The notes under the pieces: generated by a model
Databases searched by the model: none
Seen by the model: only the letters and a program-made list of their open reading frames with translations
What the model was told of the DNA's origin: nothing
Program-made: the position numbers and the translations under genes
Assembly: GCF_030123325.1 (NCBI RefSeq)
Contig: NZ_CP126106.1
Coordinates: forward strand, 5,339,001 to 5,403,000
Direction: 5' to 3'
Length of the DNA: 64,000 bases
Source: Peribacillus simplex
GTDB lineage: Bacteria > Bacillota > Bacilli > Bacillales > DSM-1321
Part shown: positions 19,013 through 27,820 of the stretch, in pieces
Numbering within the stretch: the first letter of the stretch is position 1
How the letters are laid out: each line of letters opens with the position of its first letter

Positions 19013-19185
19013 TACCTTCCATTCCAATCCACTAAGACTAAGCAATCAGATAGAACCACTTTGCCTAAAGTCTTTATTCGTTCCATGCGTAAAACGATTG
19101 AAGAAGTTGGAATCAACATGATACCGTTGGTTTTCAGGTTAAGTTTCCATGATAAGTGCCTCACCTCTAAGTTCGGAAAAAATTA

Positions 19186-19500
19186 TGAGCGACGCATTAT
19201 GTAAAAGCTGAACGAACAAAACAGTTTGCCTATTCATTCATGCGGCGACAGACTGTAACGGATTTATGTTGAGGACGATAGTAACACCCGGAAATATTCA
19301 TGATAGTCGTTTCTTAAGAGCATCTGGTTGAACAAGTGATTGAGAAAGTTGGAAAACCTGAAGCTGGTTGACGCAGATGCAAACTAACAAAACACCAGCT
19401 ATTCTCTGTACAAGTCCTCGAACAAAAGAAAGGTTCTTTCGCAACCGTTTTGGTTGTTATCTCTGCCCATCCGGCAATCAACAACAAATAAAGAGGCCTA
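19186..19500 (+). pseudogene. Transposase remnant of the IS1182-like DDE type
   Basis: Reading across frames gives consecutive pieces of one transposase: HYVKAERTKQFAYSF, NGFMLRTIVTPGNIHDSRFL, HLVEQVIEKVGKPEAG, then TNKTPAIL, TKERFFR and CYLCPSGNQQQ. They appear in the order expected for IS1182-family transposases (HVTPGNVHDS, EKVGKPE, ADAGYKTPAI, CYxCP). At least four frameshifts or deletions and several stops interrupt it. The N-terminal third is missing. Confidence 0.75.
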
Positions 19501-19540
19501 TCGTGAGTAAAAATCGCTTTACAAATCCAATAAAAAAATC

Positions 19541-19577
19541 AAAAAGGTTCCGGAATGAGAACATTCCGGAACCTTTT
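19541..19577. terminator. Bidirectional intrinsic terminator downstream of metQ
   Basis: A strong hairpin with arms AAAAAGGTTCCGGAATG and its complement around AGAA, with T-runs on both strands. It lies inside the right end of the IS remnant and may have come with it, but it is placed to end metNPQ transcription. Confidence 0.85.
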
Positions 19578-19623
19578 TGTTTACAAACTGCGGCCTTAAT
19601 TAAATCAGGTCGCCATTCTTGAA

Positions 19624-20460
19624 TTATTTATCCGCCGGTACAACTGCACCTTCGTATTTCTCAAGGATGAAATCTTGAATTTCTTTAGAATGCAATACTT
19701 CTACAAGTGCTTTGATTTCTTCTTTGTTTTCATCGCCTTTGTTTACAGCGATGACATTCACATAAGGTGATTCGGAATCTTCAATCGCAATTGAATCTTT
19801 CAATGGATTCAAGCCAGCGTCGATTGCATAGTTAGAGTTGATCAAAACAGCATCGCCTTCGCCGCTTTCATAAATTTTAGGAAGCAGGGCCGCTTCATAA
19901 TCAGCATCGAATTTAAGGTTTTTCTTATTTTCAACGATGTCTTTAGTTGTAGCCGTCGTTTTATCGATGCCTTCTTTCAAAGTGATCAGGCCATTCTTTT
20001 CCAAAAGGGATAAAGCGCGTCCATGGTCAGCGACAGAGCTGCTCAAAATGATCGTTGCCCCATCAGGTAGTTTATCGATGCTTTTATATTTTTGAGAGTA
20101 TAGTGCTATTGGCTCGATATGGATTCCGCCAGCATTGACGAAATCATATCCATTTTCTTTAATTTGCGACTCTAAGTAAGGAATGTGCTGAAAATAGTTA
20201 GCATCCAATTCCTTATCATTCAACGCCTTATTCGGTAAAACGTAGTCCTGGAATGTTTCGATTTCCAATTCGATTCCTTTTTCTTTAAGAAGCGGCTTAG
20301 CTTCCTCAAGGATTTCAGCATGCGGAACATTGGATGCCCCTACAACTAATTTCTTCGATTCTTTTTCCGTATCACTGCCGCTTTTATCCTTTTCACTTCC
20401 ACAAGCAGCCAAAGCGATAGATAACACTAAAATTAATGCAAATCCTAAAAACTTTTTCAT
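19624..20460 (-). CDS. metQ: Methionine ABC transporter substrate-binding lipoprotein
   Basis: A 278-residue NlpA/MetQ family lipoprotein. Signal segment with lipobox LAACGS (Cys near 20), then a KSGSDTEKESKK linker and the periplasmic-binding fold with VVGASNVPHAEILEEAKPLL and FQHIPYLESQ. It binds methionine at the cell surface for MetNP. Start ATG 20460 (MKKFLGF) is preferred because AAGGAG is at normal distance; the ATG at 20469 touches the ribosome site. Third gene of a SAM-riboswitch operon. Confidence 0.95.
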   Translation of the reverse strand: MKKFLGFALILVLSIALAACGSEKDKSGSDTEKESKKLVVGASNVPHAEILEEAKPLLKEKGIELEIETFQDYVLPNKALNDKELDANYFQHIPYLESQIKENGYDFVNAGGIHIEPIALYSQKYKSIDKLPDGATIILSSSVADHGRALSLLEKNGLITLKEGIDKTTATTKDIVENKKNLKFDADYEAALLPKIYESGEGDAVLINSNYAIDAGLNPLKDSIAIEDSESPYVNVIAVNKGDENKEEIKALVEVLHSKEIQDFILEKYEGAVVPADK

Positions 20461-20475
20461 CCTATTCATCTCCTT

Positions 20476-21144
20476 TTATCTTTTGTCCAATTTAGATGTA
20501 ATCACATCTCCAATAATTTGAATTATGAAGACGATAATTAGAATAACGATCGTCGCTACAAGCGTAACGTCATTTTGATTTCTTTGATAGCCGTCCAAAT
20601 AGGCTAGATTACCAAGTCCGCCTGCACCGATGACCCCGGCCATTGCGGTATATCCAACCAATGCAATCGATGTTACCGTAATCCCGGAAATAAGGGCAGG
20701 CATCGACTCTGGAAGAAGGACCTTCCAAATGATCGTACTCGTTTTTGCCCCCATGGATTTAGCGGCTTCGATTACACCTTTATCGATTTCACGCAGGCCG
20801 ATTTCAACCATACGCGCATAGAATGGGGCAGCCCCGATAATAAGTGCCGGCAATGCAGCGTTCTCTCCAATCATGGAACCGACAAGCGCTTTAGTGAAAG
20901 GAATGAGCAGCACGATCAAAATAAGAAATGGAATGGAACGGAATATATTAACGATAGCACTCATGACCCCGTTAATCACCCGATTTTCCCACATATTACC
21001 CTTCCCTGTCAGGAACAGTATCAATCCTAATATTATGCCTATAAAAAAGGTTGCCACTACAGAGACGCTTGTCATGTAAAGCGTTTCTTTCGTTGCTTCA
21101 ATAATGTCTTCCCAATCAATATTCGGCAATAATTCTTCAAGCAT
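20476..21144 (-). CDS. metP: Methionine ABC transporter permease
   Basis: A 222-residue permease with five predicted membrane helices and the EAA loop EAAKSMGAKTSTIIWKVLLPES (about 130-150), which contacts MetN. Length and order match MetI/MetP. It overlaps metN by 8 bp, so the two are translationally coupled. Confidence 0.95.
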   Translation of the reverse strand: MLEELLPNIDWEDIIEATKETLYMTSVSVVATFFIGIILGLILFLTGKGNMWENRVINGVMSAIVNIFRSIPFLILIVLLIPFTKALVGSMIGENAALPALIIGAAPFYARMVEIGLREIDKGVIEAAKSMGAKTSTIIWKVLLPESMPALISGITVTSIALVGYTAMAGVIGAGGLGNLAYLDGYQRNQNDVTLVATIVILIIVFIIQIIGDVITSKLDKR

Positions 21145-22171
21145 GAGTAATCACCTCCACGCCTACCTGCTGTGCTTTAATGAATTCGATTGCGCGGAGC
21201 ATTTCATCCTCTGTGCCATCAAGATGGATAAACAATGTTCCATATGAACCGCTTCTTGTTTGGGATATCTTACCTTGAACGATATTGACATCCAACTCGA
21301 AGTTACGTACAAGCTTGGTGATCAACGGGCTTTCTGCATGATCACCTACAAAGGTCAATTGAATCACTTTGCCTGCAGGATAACGTTCGAGCAAATGGTC
21401 CATCGTTTCTTTCGTTTCTTCTGGTTCCGTTACCTGTTGCACGAAACGCTTCGTCATTTGTTCTTTAGGATTCTTGAAAACATCCAGGACAGGCCCTTGT
21501 TCAACAACTTGCCCGTTTTCCATCACGGCGACGCGATGACAGATTTTACGTATTACATGCATTTCATGTGTTATCAAGACGATCGTCAATCCCAAGCGCT
21601 GATTGATGTCAACAAGCAATTCGAGTATTGAGTCGGTAGTCTGCGGATCCAAGGCAGAAGTCGCTTCATCACACAGCAGCACTTTAGGGTTATTTGCCAG
21701 AGCCCTGGCGATTCCCACCCTTTGCTTTTGCCCTCCGCTTAATTGTGAAGGATAGGCCTTTTCCCTGCCTTCCAGTCCGACTAACTTGATCAATTCGTTT
21801 ACACGCTTGGTTCGTTCAGTTTTAGAAACTCCTGCAATTTCCAATGGGAAAGAAATATTTTCCTGAACGGTCCTTGACCATAATAGATTGAAATGTTGGA
21901 AAATCATGCTGATTTCTTGACGGGCCTTACGGAGCTGAGCCCCTTTAATTTTTGAAATTTCCTTCTCAGCCACCACTACGGAACCCTCTGTGGGGGTTTC
22001 CAATCCATTGAGCATTCTGATCAAAGTACTTTTCCCCGCTCCACTGTAACCGATGATACCGAAAATCTCGCCTTTATTTATTTCAACATTCACATTATTT
22101 ACAGCCTTGATCGTCTCACTGTTCCCTTTTCCTGTTCGGAACAGCTTACTGACTTTCGTCAATGTAATCAT
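21137..22171 (-). CDS. metN: Methionine ABC transporter ATPase with NIL domain
   Basis: A 344-residue ATPase. Walker A is GYSGAGKST (near 38), the signature is LSGGQKQRVGIARAL, and Walker B is VLLCDEATSALD. The C-terminal NIL domain (about 260-344) senses methionine and inhibits transport in homologues. First gene of metNPQ, behind a SAM riboswitch at 22272-22438. Confidence 0.96.
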   Translation of the reverse strand: MITLTKVSKLFRTGKGNSETIKAVNNVNVEINKGEIFGIIGYSGAGKSTLIRMLNGLETPTEGSVVVAEKEISKIKGAQLRKARQEISMIFQHFNLLWSRTVQENISFPLEIAGVSKTERTKRVNELIKLVGLEGREKAYPSQLSGGQKQRVGIARALANNPKVLLCDEATSALDPQTTDSILELLVDINQRLGLTIVLITHEMHVIRKICHRVAVMENGQVVEQGPVLDVFKNPKEQMTKRFVQQVTEPEETKETMDHLLERYPAGKVIQLTFVGDHAESPLITKLVRNFELDVNIVQGKISQTRSGSYGTLFIHLDGTEDEMLRAIEFIKAQQVGVEVITHA

Positions 22172-22271
22172 TAATCCTCACCTCTTTTATCCAATAAAAC
22201 CTATGAACTTAGTTGATTTCTCTACATTATTAGTCTGTTTCTCATATCATGCACATGTTTTCCCCATTAAA

Positions 22272-22438
22272 ACAGAAAAAACCTTTCTGCATGAGCAGAA
22301 AGGCAGGTGAAGAAACAGGCCTTTCTCTCATCTTCCAAAGTAATTAAACTTTGTGTGAATTGGCACCTTTCCAAGGAAATCTCCTTGTCGGTTGCCGGGT
22401 TTCATCGGGCACATCCCTCCACCTCTCTTGATAAGAGC
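22272..22438 (-). ncRNA. SAM-I (S-box) riboswitch controlling metNPQ
   Basis: Minus-strand RNA opening CTCTTATCAAGAGAGGTGGA, followed by GGGATGTGCCC, GATGAAACCCGGCAACC and AAGGTGCCAATTC, all signature S-box segments. It ends in a terminator hairpin CCTTTCTGCTCATGCAGAAAGG plus T-run at 22272-22303. Binding of S-adenosylmethionine favours termination, so metNPQ is expressed when SAM is low. Confidence 0.95.
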
Positions 22439-22554
22439 TAATATATAGAATATTTGTACATCATTAAGTTCTTTAGTATGGAGAAATTTTATCATAGATA
22501 AAAAAGGAGCGCAATGTATATTATTTCTAGTTCAAGAATGAACAGGAACTTTGC

Positions 22555-23865
22555 TTAAAGCGTTTTGGAGGTCAAGGAGACGATATTCGTCGCTTTTTCA
22601 ATTGCCTGCTCCAAATCTTCTATTAAGTCGTCTACATTTTCAATCCCGATGGATAAACGGACTTGATCGGCACGCACACCCGCTTTCGCAAGACCCGCCT
22701 CATTCAATTGTTGATGGGTCGTACTGGCTGGGTGGATGATCAAGCTCTTCGCATCCCCTACATTCGCCACATGGGACCATAATTCCACCGAATTGATAAG
22801 TTTTGCCCCTGCTTCGCGATTACCCTGTATTCCAAAAGTCACGACTGATCCAGCTCCCTTAGGCAAATATTTATCCGCAAGGGCTTTATCGGGATGATCC
22901 TCATCACCAGGATGCGAAACCCAAGTCACGGCAGGATGGTTTTTTAAATATTCAATGACGGACTTGGTGTTTGATAGATGCTCTTTCATCCTTACATGCA
23001 GCGTTTCAAGACCAAGCGTAAACTGGAATGCACTTTGGGCACTTAGCGCAGGACCTAAGTCACGAAGTAACTGGACCCGGGCTTTCGTTATGAATGCGGC
23101 AGGTCCTACTGCCTCGGCGTATACAAGACCGTCGTAGCTTGGGTCAGGCTCCGTGAAGCCAGGGTAGTTTGGCGAGTTCCAATCGAACTTCCCTCCATCC
23201 ACGATGACACCGCCTAGCGTCGTTCCATTTCCCAGAAGCCATTTTGTAGCGGAATGGATGACGATGTCCGCTCCAAAATCTATTGGTCTGCAAAGATACG
23301 GTGTTGCAAAGGTATTATCAATGATTAAAGGTATGCCGGCATCATGGGCGATTTCCGCTACCGCTTCAATATCAAGCACCCTCAAACTTGGATTACCGAT
23401 CGTTTCGGCAAAAATGGCTTTAGTTCTTGGCGTAATCGCCCTTTTGAAATTTTCAGGGTCATCGGGAGAAACGAACTTCACTTTGACCCCATATTTAGGA
23501 AGAGTATTTTCAAAAAGGTTATACGTACCGCCATATAATGTAGAGGCTGAAACAATCTCGTCACCTGCAGCGGCAATATTCAGGATTGAAAGTGAGATGG
23601 CAGCCATTCCGCTTGATGTTGCCAATCCGCCGATACCGCCTTCCAACAAGGCCATTCTTTCCTCGAAAACGCTGACCGTGGGATTATGAAGTCGTGTATA
23701 TATATAGCCATTCTCCTTTAGTCCAAATAAATTCGCTGCATGGTCGGTGTCCTTGAACAAGTATGCATTGCTTTGGTAGATAGGAACTGCACGTGCACCT
23801 GTTTCATCAGCTTGCAGACCGCCATGAACACTCAATGTTTCGAAACGTAACTTTTTCTCTGACAT
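22555..23865 (-). CDS. metY: O-acetylhomoserine sulfhydrylase (aminocarboxypropyltransferase)
   Basis: A 436-residue PLP enzyme of the Cys/Met metabolism family. It makes homocysteine directly from O-acetylhomoserine and sulfide. The PLP lysine is in HSATKWLLGNGT (near 206); YTRLHNPTVSVFEERMA and SSGMAAISLS are typical N-terminal blocks. The length exceeds MetB/MetC (about 380) and matches MetY. The SAM riboswitch upstream confirms a methionine-pathway role. RBS AAAGGTG precedes ATG 23865. Confidence 0.93.
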   Translation of the reverse strand: MSEKKLRFETLSVHGGLQADETGARAVPIYQSNAYLFKDTDHAANLFGLKENGYIYTRLHNPTVSVFEERMALLEGGIGGLATSSGMAAISLSILNIAAAGDEIVSASTLYGGTYNLFENTLPKYGVKVKFVSPDDPENFKRAITPRTKAIFAETIGNPSLRVLDIEAVAEIAHDAGIPLIIDNTFATPYLCRPIDFGADIVIHSATKWLLGNGTTLGGVIVDGGKFDWNSPNYPGFTEPDPSYDGLVYAEAVGPAAFITKARVQLLRDLGPALSAQSAFQFTLGLETLHVRMKEHLSNTKSVIEYLKNHPAVTWVSHPGDEDHPDKALADKYLPKGAGSVVTFGIQGNREAGAKLINSVELWSHVANVGDAKSLIIHPASTTHQQLNEAGLAKAGVRADQVRLSIGIENVDDLIEDLEQAIEKATNIVSLTSKTL

Positions 23866-23927
23866 ATGATTTCACCTTTTTCTATGAATTTAGTTGGAAT
23901 TATATGATATCCGGCCTTTTATAAACA

Positions 23928-24072
23928 AAAAAACCACTTCAATAAGAAGAGGTCACAAGAACACACCTCATCTACCAGAGCCAACACTCTGCTGGAATTA
24001 GCACCGTATATAAAATTTATACCGGTTGCCGGGCTTCGTCGGGCCAGTCCCTCCGCCACTCTTGATAAGAAC
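23928..24072 (-). ncRNA. SAM-I (S-box) riboswitch controlling metY
   Basis: Minus-strand RNA opening TTCTTATCAAGAGTGGCGGA, then GGGACTGGCCCGACGAAGCCC, GGCAACCGG and GGTGCTAATTCCAGC, the S-box order. It ends with a hairpin and a seven-T run at about 23928. This is the second S-box within 2 kb; each controls its own transcript. Confidence 0.95.
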
Positions 24073-24187
24073 TATTAAATTCTGCCATTACTTAATTCAA
24101 AATATAGCATTTTAGAATAAATCAGTCAATGAATTGTTAGAATATTCTTTGTTTAATTCCAATCTCGCATTCAAATGGCCGCAACAA

Positions 24188-24216
24188 AGAAACCAATCAT
24201 GGTTCTGATTGGTTTC
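24188..24216. terminator. Intrinsic terminator after yusE
   Basis: Hairpin GAAACCAATCA / TGATTGGTTTC with short T-rich tails, immediately after the yusE stop on the minus strand. Confidence 0.65.
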
Positions 24217-24525
24217 TTAGATGATTTCCTTAAGCAATCCATACAAATAAGGAACGGATTGAAAGGCATATATTTTTTTGTGCAGCTTTCCTTTTTTGAA
24301 AAGCAATAAACAAGGCACACTTTCAATTTCATATGTTTCGGCAATTGCTTGAACATAGTTCATATTCATTTTGCCTGCCTTCAATTCCTGGAACAGCTCC
24401 AAGGATATCGTCAGCATCTTGGAGGCAACCTGACAAGTGCCGCATAAAGGCGTATATAAATATAAGCAAAAGGTTTCCCCATTTTCAACAGCAACCTTAC
24501 ACTCTTCTTCTTTCCATTCCTGCAT
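24217..24525 (-). CDS. yusE: Thioredoxin-like protein YusE
   Basis: A 102-residue thioredoxin-fold protein. The redox motif is TPLCGTCQ (CXXC near residue 28), and the cis-Pro region is VESVPCLLLFKKG; the extra Cys after the cis-Pro is unusual for a classical thioredoxin. I chose ATG 24525 over TTG 24528. It begins 3 bp after the yusF stop, so the pair is one transcript. Probably a thiol-disulfide exchange protein; partner unknown. Confidence 0.87.
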   Translation of the reverse strand: MQEWKEEECKVAVENGETFCLYLYTPLCGTCQVASKMLTISLELFQELKAGKMNMNYVQAIAETYEIESVPCLLLFKKGKLHKKIYAFQSVPYLYGLLKEII

Positions 24526-24528
24526 CAA

Positions 24529-24894
24529 TTAGTCGTTCACCCTTTGACTTAAAAATTTCATTTTCACATTCATATTGGCAGATAGTAGCACAGTTGCGAT
24601 ATGATGTTCGGGTGAGCTTTCCACTTCTTTGTACATTTTATTAATATACAGGTGGTTCGCTTCCGGCATTTCCCTTCGGAACTGCTTCCGCAGCTTTTCT
24701 CCTGATTCATCTGCGTCAAAAAGGAGATAAACATCACGATCCATCAATTCATCCACTAATTCATCCAGCTTGGTTAATGATATGGTCCCGTTCGTACATC
24801 TTATTTCCACATCTTCATTTAAAACGGAGGCAACTTTTCTTCTATCGGAACTGCCTTCTACAATGATCACTTTATCGAATTCGCCCCACTCCAT
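24529..24894 (-). CDS. yusF: Small TOPRIM-domain protein YusF
   Basis: A protein of about 121 residues made of a single TOPRIM domain: VIIVEGSSDRRK (catalytic Glu) and LLFDADESGEKLRKQF (DXD). Similar stand-alone domains occur in RNase M5-like and DnaG-like proteins; this one lacks the RNase M5 C-terminus. Activity is unproven. ATG 24894 (MEWGEF) follows GGAGTG and is preferred to the upstream ATG at 24912. Confidence 0.82.
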   Translation of the reverse strand: MEWGEFDKVIIVEGSSDRRKVASVLNEDVEIRCTNGTISLTKLDELVDELMDRDVYLLFDADESGEKLRKQFRREMPEANHLYINKMYKEVESSPEHHIATVLLSANMNVKMKFLSQRVND

Positions 24895-24986
24895 GTCATC
24901 ACTCCATCTCACGAATTATGTGCGCAACTGCCGCTGTACAAAATGAAAAAGAGAGCAGGCCTATTCAGTCCCCCCTCTCCTTCTTT

Positions 24987-25370
24987 TTAACCGTTGATTA
25001 AACTCTCATACTCTTCAGCGCTCATCAAGTTTTCAATATCACTGCTATTAGATGGTTCAAGCACGACCATCCATGCCTTTTCATAAGGAGACTCATTTAC
25101 ATATTCAGGGTTGTCACTTAAATCTTCGTTTACTTCAACAACCTTGCCACTGATAGGTGCATAAAGCTCAGAAACGGTCTTAACGGATTCAACACTTCCA
25201 AATGGTTCGTTCGCTTTCAATTCATCGCCGATTTCCGGAAGCTCAACGAATACGATGTCCCCAAGCTCGGACTGTGCGAAAGCTGTAATCCCAATGCGCA
25301 CTGTTCCATCTTCCGTTTTGACCCATTCATGTTCTTTAGTGTAACGAAGTTCTTTTGGTGTTGTTGTCAT
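24987..25370 (-). CDS. gcvH: Glycine cleavage system H protein
   Basis: A 127-residue lipoyl carrier of the glycine cleavage system. The lipoylated lysine is Lys64 in ESVKTVSELY. The start MTTTPKELRYTKEHEW is typical. In Bacilli GcvH is also the entry point for lipoyl transfer to other enzymes, linking it to lipA at 4963. GGAGGG precedes the ATG. An imperfect hairpin with a T-run (24946-24985) lies just after the stop. The other gcv genes are not in this window. Confidence 0.96.
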   Translation of the reverse strand: MTTTPKELRYTKEHEWVKTEDGTVRIGITAFAQSELGDIVFVELPEIGDELKANEPFGSVESVKTVSELYAPISGKVVEVNEDLSDNPEYVNESPYEKAWMVVLEPSNSSDIENLMSAEEYESLING

Positions 25371-25465
25371 TATTAACCCTCCATATGTACATCTTATTTT
25401 ATCTATTCCATTATAAGGTAGATTGTTTGTTTAAGTAAGGAATTAACCAAATATTTTGTGAAATT

Positions 25466-25825
25466 TCAGTTCCAAACCTGTTCGAATTGCTCTTCTTTGA
25501 AACCTACCGTCACTTTGGTGCCATCTGTAACAATCGGCCTTTTCAGAAGCATGCCATCCGTGGACAATATATCAAGCATCTCTGCTTCAGAAGCTTCTTT
25601 CAGCTTATCCTTTAAGCCCAGCTCCCGATATTTTTGACCGCTGGTATTGAAAAACTTCTTCAATTCCAAATTGCTGATTTTATATAGTTGTTCTATTTCT
25701 GTTCGCGAAGGCGGATTTTCCGCTATATGGATCGCTTCATATTGCAGTTCATGATTATCCAGCCACTTCTTCGCGTTACGGCATGTGCCGCATTTTGGGT
25801 ACCAATATAATGTTAAGCCCATCAT
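25466..25825 (-). CDS. yusI: ArsC/Spx-family protein YusI
   Basis: A 119-residue thioredoxin-fold protein of the ArsC/Spx family, with YPKCGTCRNAKKWLD (CXXC near 12) and LLKRPIVTDG near 90, the family's cis-Pro region. Without an RNA polymerase-contact feature I recognise, it is more likely a YusI-type reductase-like protein than a regulator. Translation starts at ATG 25825 or 25822 behind GGTGGTG; the open frame extends further upstream without a site. Confidence 0.87.
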   Translation of the reverse strand: MMGLTLYWYPKCGTCRNAKKWLDNHELQYEAIHIAENPPSRTEIEQLYKISNLELKKFFNTSGQKYRELGLKDKLKEASEAEMLDILSTDGMLLKRPIVTDGTKVTVGFKEEQFEQVWN

Positions 25826-25913
25826 TTCACCACCTATCAATAGAATACCCGTTTTCAGCACGCAATACAACGAAATGTCTTTTGAATTTCCGATGCGATT
25901 TCATCAAAGGAAA

Positions 25914-25945
25914 TAAAGGGAATGCCTTTTCGGGCATTCCCTTTA
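25914..25945. terminator. Intrinsic terminator downstream of fadE
   Basis: AAAGGGAATGCC / GGCATTCCCTTT hairpin around a short loop, located about 20 bp after the fadE stop on the minus strand; symmetric, so probably bidirectional. Confidence 0.85.
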
Positions 25946-25963
25946 CAGATTCTGATTCATTGC

Positions 25964-27751
25964 TTAAAGAGCATATTTTTCCGCTTCGATCACCTTGATG
26001 GAAGCTTCACGTTTTTTCGCAATGACATTGATCGGATTGTGTCTTGTCAGCTTGCGGAGCGACGAAAGCATGATGCGAAGAGTATCGCCTGTTTCCACCG
26101 CAATCAACGTTTCTTTTGCATGTTGTTCTATTTCATTGAAGGCTTCCTGAACGAAGATTTCAGTGTAAAGCACTTTTTGTTTGTTCTTCTCCAGGCCTGT
26201 AGCTGCAATGGCTTTCTCCGTACGCAATACCACGGATTCAGCTGCATAGGCAAGGGATGCGATATCGGCAATGTTAGAGAGGATTTCTTGTTCTTGATCA
26301 AGAGTTTTGCCGTATTTCTGTGCCGCTAGGCCAGCTGCCAGAATACCGATTTTCTTAGCGTTCCTAACAAGCATTTTTTCTTGTGCCAGTGGCTCATCGC
26401 CAGGTTCTTCCGGCATCATCATCATTAATTCCTCTTGCAGGCCTTGAGCTTTTTGAAGAAGCGGCAATTCCCCTTTAAGTGCTTTCTTCAGGAAAGTTCC
26501 CGGGACAAGCAATCGGTTGATTTCATTCGTCCCTTCAAAGATCCGGTTAATACGTGAATCGCGATATGCTTTTTCAATTTCATACTCCTGCATGAAACCA
26601 TAACCGCCATGAAGCTGTACGCCTTCGTCCGTAACATAATCCAATACTTCGGAAGCGAAGAATTTATTCAATGAACACTCAATGGCATATTCAGCAACTG
26701 CAGCCGCCATTGATTTCCCATCTTTCACTTGCTCATCCGTCAATTTGCTTTGTCTTTGATCATAAAGGCCAACGGTACGATACACAGAGCTTTCTGCTGC
26801 ATAAATTTTAGCGGCCATTGTTGCAAGTTTTTCTTTCGTCAAGTTAAAACTGGAAATTTTCGTTTTGAACTGTTGACGTTGATTCGTATAAGCAACTGTA
26901 ATCTCAAGGGCACGTTTAGATCCGCCAACCGCACCGACGCCTAACTTATAGCGGCCGATATTCAAGATATTGAAGGCGATTACATGACCTTTTCCTGCTA
27001 CACCCAAAAGGTTTTCGACTGGTACATGTACGTCTTCAAGTATTAATGTACGTGTCGATGAGCTTTTGATCCCCATTTTCTTCTCTTCGGCACCAGTTGA
27101 TACGCCTTCATATTCACGCTCAACAATGAAAGCGGAGAATTGTTCGCCGTCGATTTTGGCGTATACACAGAAGACATCTGCAAAACCTGCATTTGTAATC
27201 CATTGTTTTTCACCATTTAAAATATAGTGTGTTCCTTCTGCGTTCAATTTTGCCGTCGTTTTTGCTCCCAAGGCATCTGAACCTGAGCTTGGTTCCGTTA
27301 AGGCATACGCTGCAATCTTCTCACCCGTTGCCAGTAAAGGGAGATATTTTTTCTTTTGTTCTTCATTCCCGAATAATACGATCGGCAATGATCCGATACC
27401 TACATGTGCACCATGTGTAATTCCGAACCCGCCTGCAAGCGCCATTTTTTCCGTAATCAATGCCGAACTGATTTTATCAAGACCCAATCCGCTGTATTCC
27501 TCAGGAACATCAGCACCAAGTAAACCGATTTCTCCTGCATGTTTCAGTAATTTAACGGAACGGTCAAATTCATGGTTTTCTAAATGTTCAACCTGCGGCA
27601 GAATTTCATTCACTACGAAATCCTCGGCAGTTTTGGCGATCATTTTATGCTCATCAGAATAATCTTCCGGTGTAAACACTTGATCATACGTAATATCTTC
27701 CACTAAAAAGGCTCCGCCTTTAATGAGGTTACCTGTAGTTTGATTTGACAT
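25964..27751 (-). CDS. fadE: Acyl-CoA dehydrogenase FadE
   Basis: A 595-residue FAD enzyme catalysing the first step of fatty acid beta-oxidation. Acyl-CoA dehydrogenase motifs: YALTEPSSGSDA (near 150), GEKQWITNAGFADVF, and the C-terminal FEGTNEINRLL, where the family's Glu-Gly-Thr block lies. About 190 residues extend beyond the usual 380-residue core, as in B. subtilis YusJ and the long acyl-CoA dehydrogenases. It is last in fadN-fadA-fadE. ATG follows AGGAGGAAATGAC. Confidence 0.95.
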   Translation of the reverse strand: MSNQTTGNLIKGGAFLVEDITYDQVFTPEDYSDEHKMIAKTAEDFVVNEILPQVEHLENHEFDRSVKLLKHAGEIGLLGADVPEEYSGLGLDKISSALITEKMALAGGFGITHGAHVGIGSLPIVLFGNEEQKKKYLPLLATGEKIAAYALTEPSSGSDALGAKTTAKLNAEGTHYILNGEKQWITNAGFADVFCVYAKIDGEQFSAFIVEREYEGVSTGAEEKKMGIKSSSTRTLILEDVHVPVENLLGVAGKGHVIAFNILNIGRYKLGVGAVGGSKRALEITVAYTNQRQQFKTKISSFNLTKEKLATMAAKIYAAESSVYRTVGLYDQRQSKLTDEQVKDGKSMAAAVAEYAIECSLNKFFASEVLDYVTDEGVQLHGGYGFMQEYEIEKAYRDSRINRIFEGTNEINRLLVPGTFLKKALKGELPLLQKAQGLQEELMMMMPEEPGDEPLAQEKMLVRNAKKIGILAAGLAAQKYGKTLDQEQEILSNIADIASLAYAAESVVLRTEKAIAATGLEKNKQKVLYTEIFVQEAFNEIEQHAKETLIAVETGDTLRIMLSSLRKLTRHNPINVIAKKREASIKVIEAEKYAL

Positions 27752-27787
27752 GTCATTTCCTCCTAAGTATTCAAGATGGTAAACCCG

Positions 27788-27809
27788 CCGGAAGCATGAC
27801 AGCTTCCGG
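27788..27809 (-). other. Hairpin between fadA and fadE
   Basis: CCGGAAGC / GCTTCCGG stem with a 6-nt loop in the 69-bp gap, without a following T-run. It may tune fadE expression or mRNA stability within the operon. Confidence 0.45.
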
Positions 27810-27820
27810 GAGGCGTGGGA

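Larger units (their letters stand above)
18839..19614. mobile_element. Decayed insertion sequence (IS1182-like) with inverted ends
   Basis: The two ends form imperfect inverted repeats of about 38 bp. The left end reads GGCCCGAATTAAATCATGCC then CAGATTGTAGACAAAC (18839-18876). The right end, on the other strand, reads GGCGACCTGATTTAATTAAG then GCAGTTTGTAAAC (19614-19578). Between them lies a transposase remnant broken by several frameshifts and deletions, plus a GC-rich hairpin core (18923-19012) related to one at 58607-58694. I see no clear target duplication, consistent with an old insertion. It is clearly inactive. Confidence 0.72.

Noticed and set aside
18854..19204. Open frames on both strands across the GC-rich repeat
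   Set aside because: They exist because the repeat core has few stops; it is a structured repeat, not a gene.
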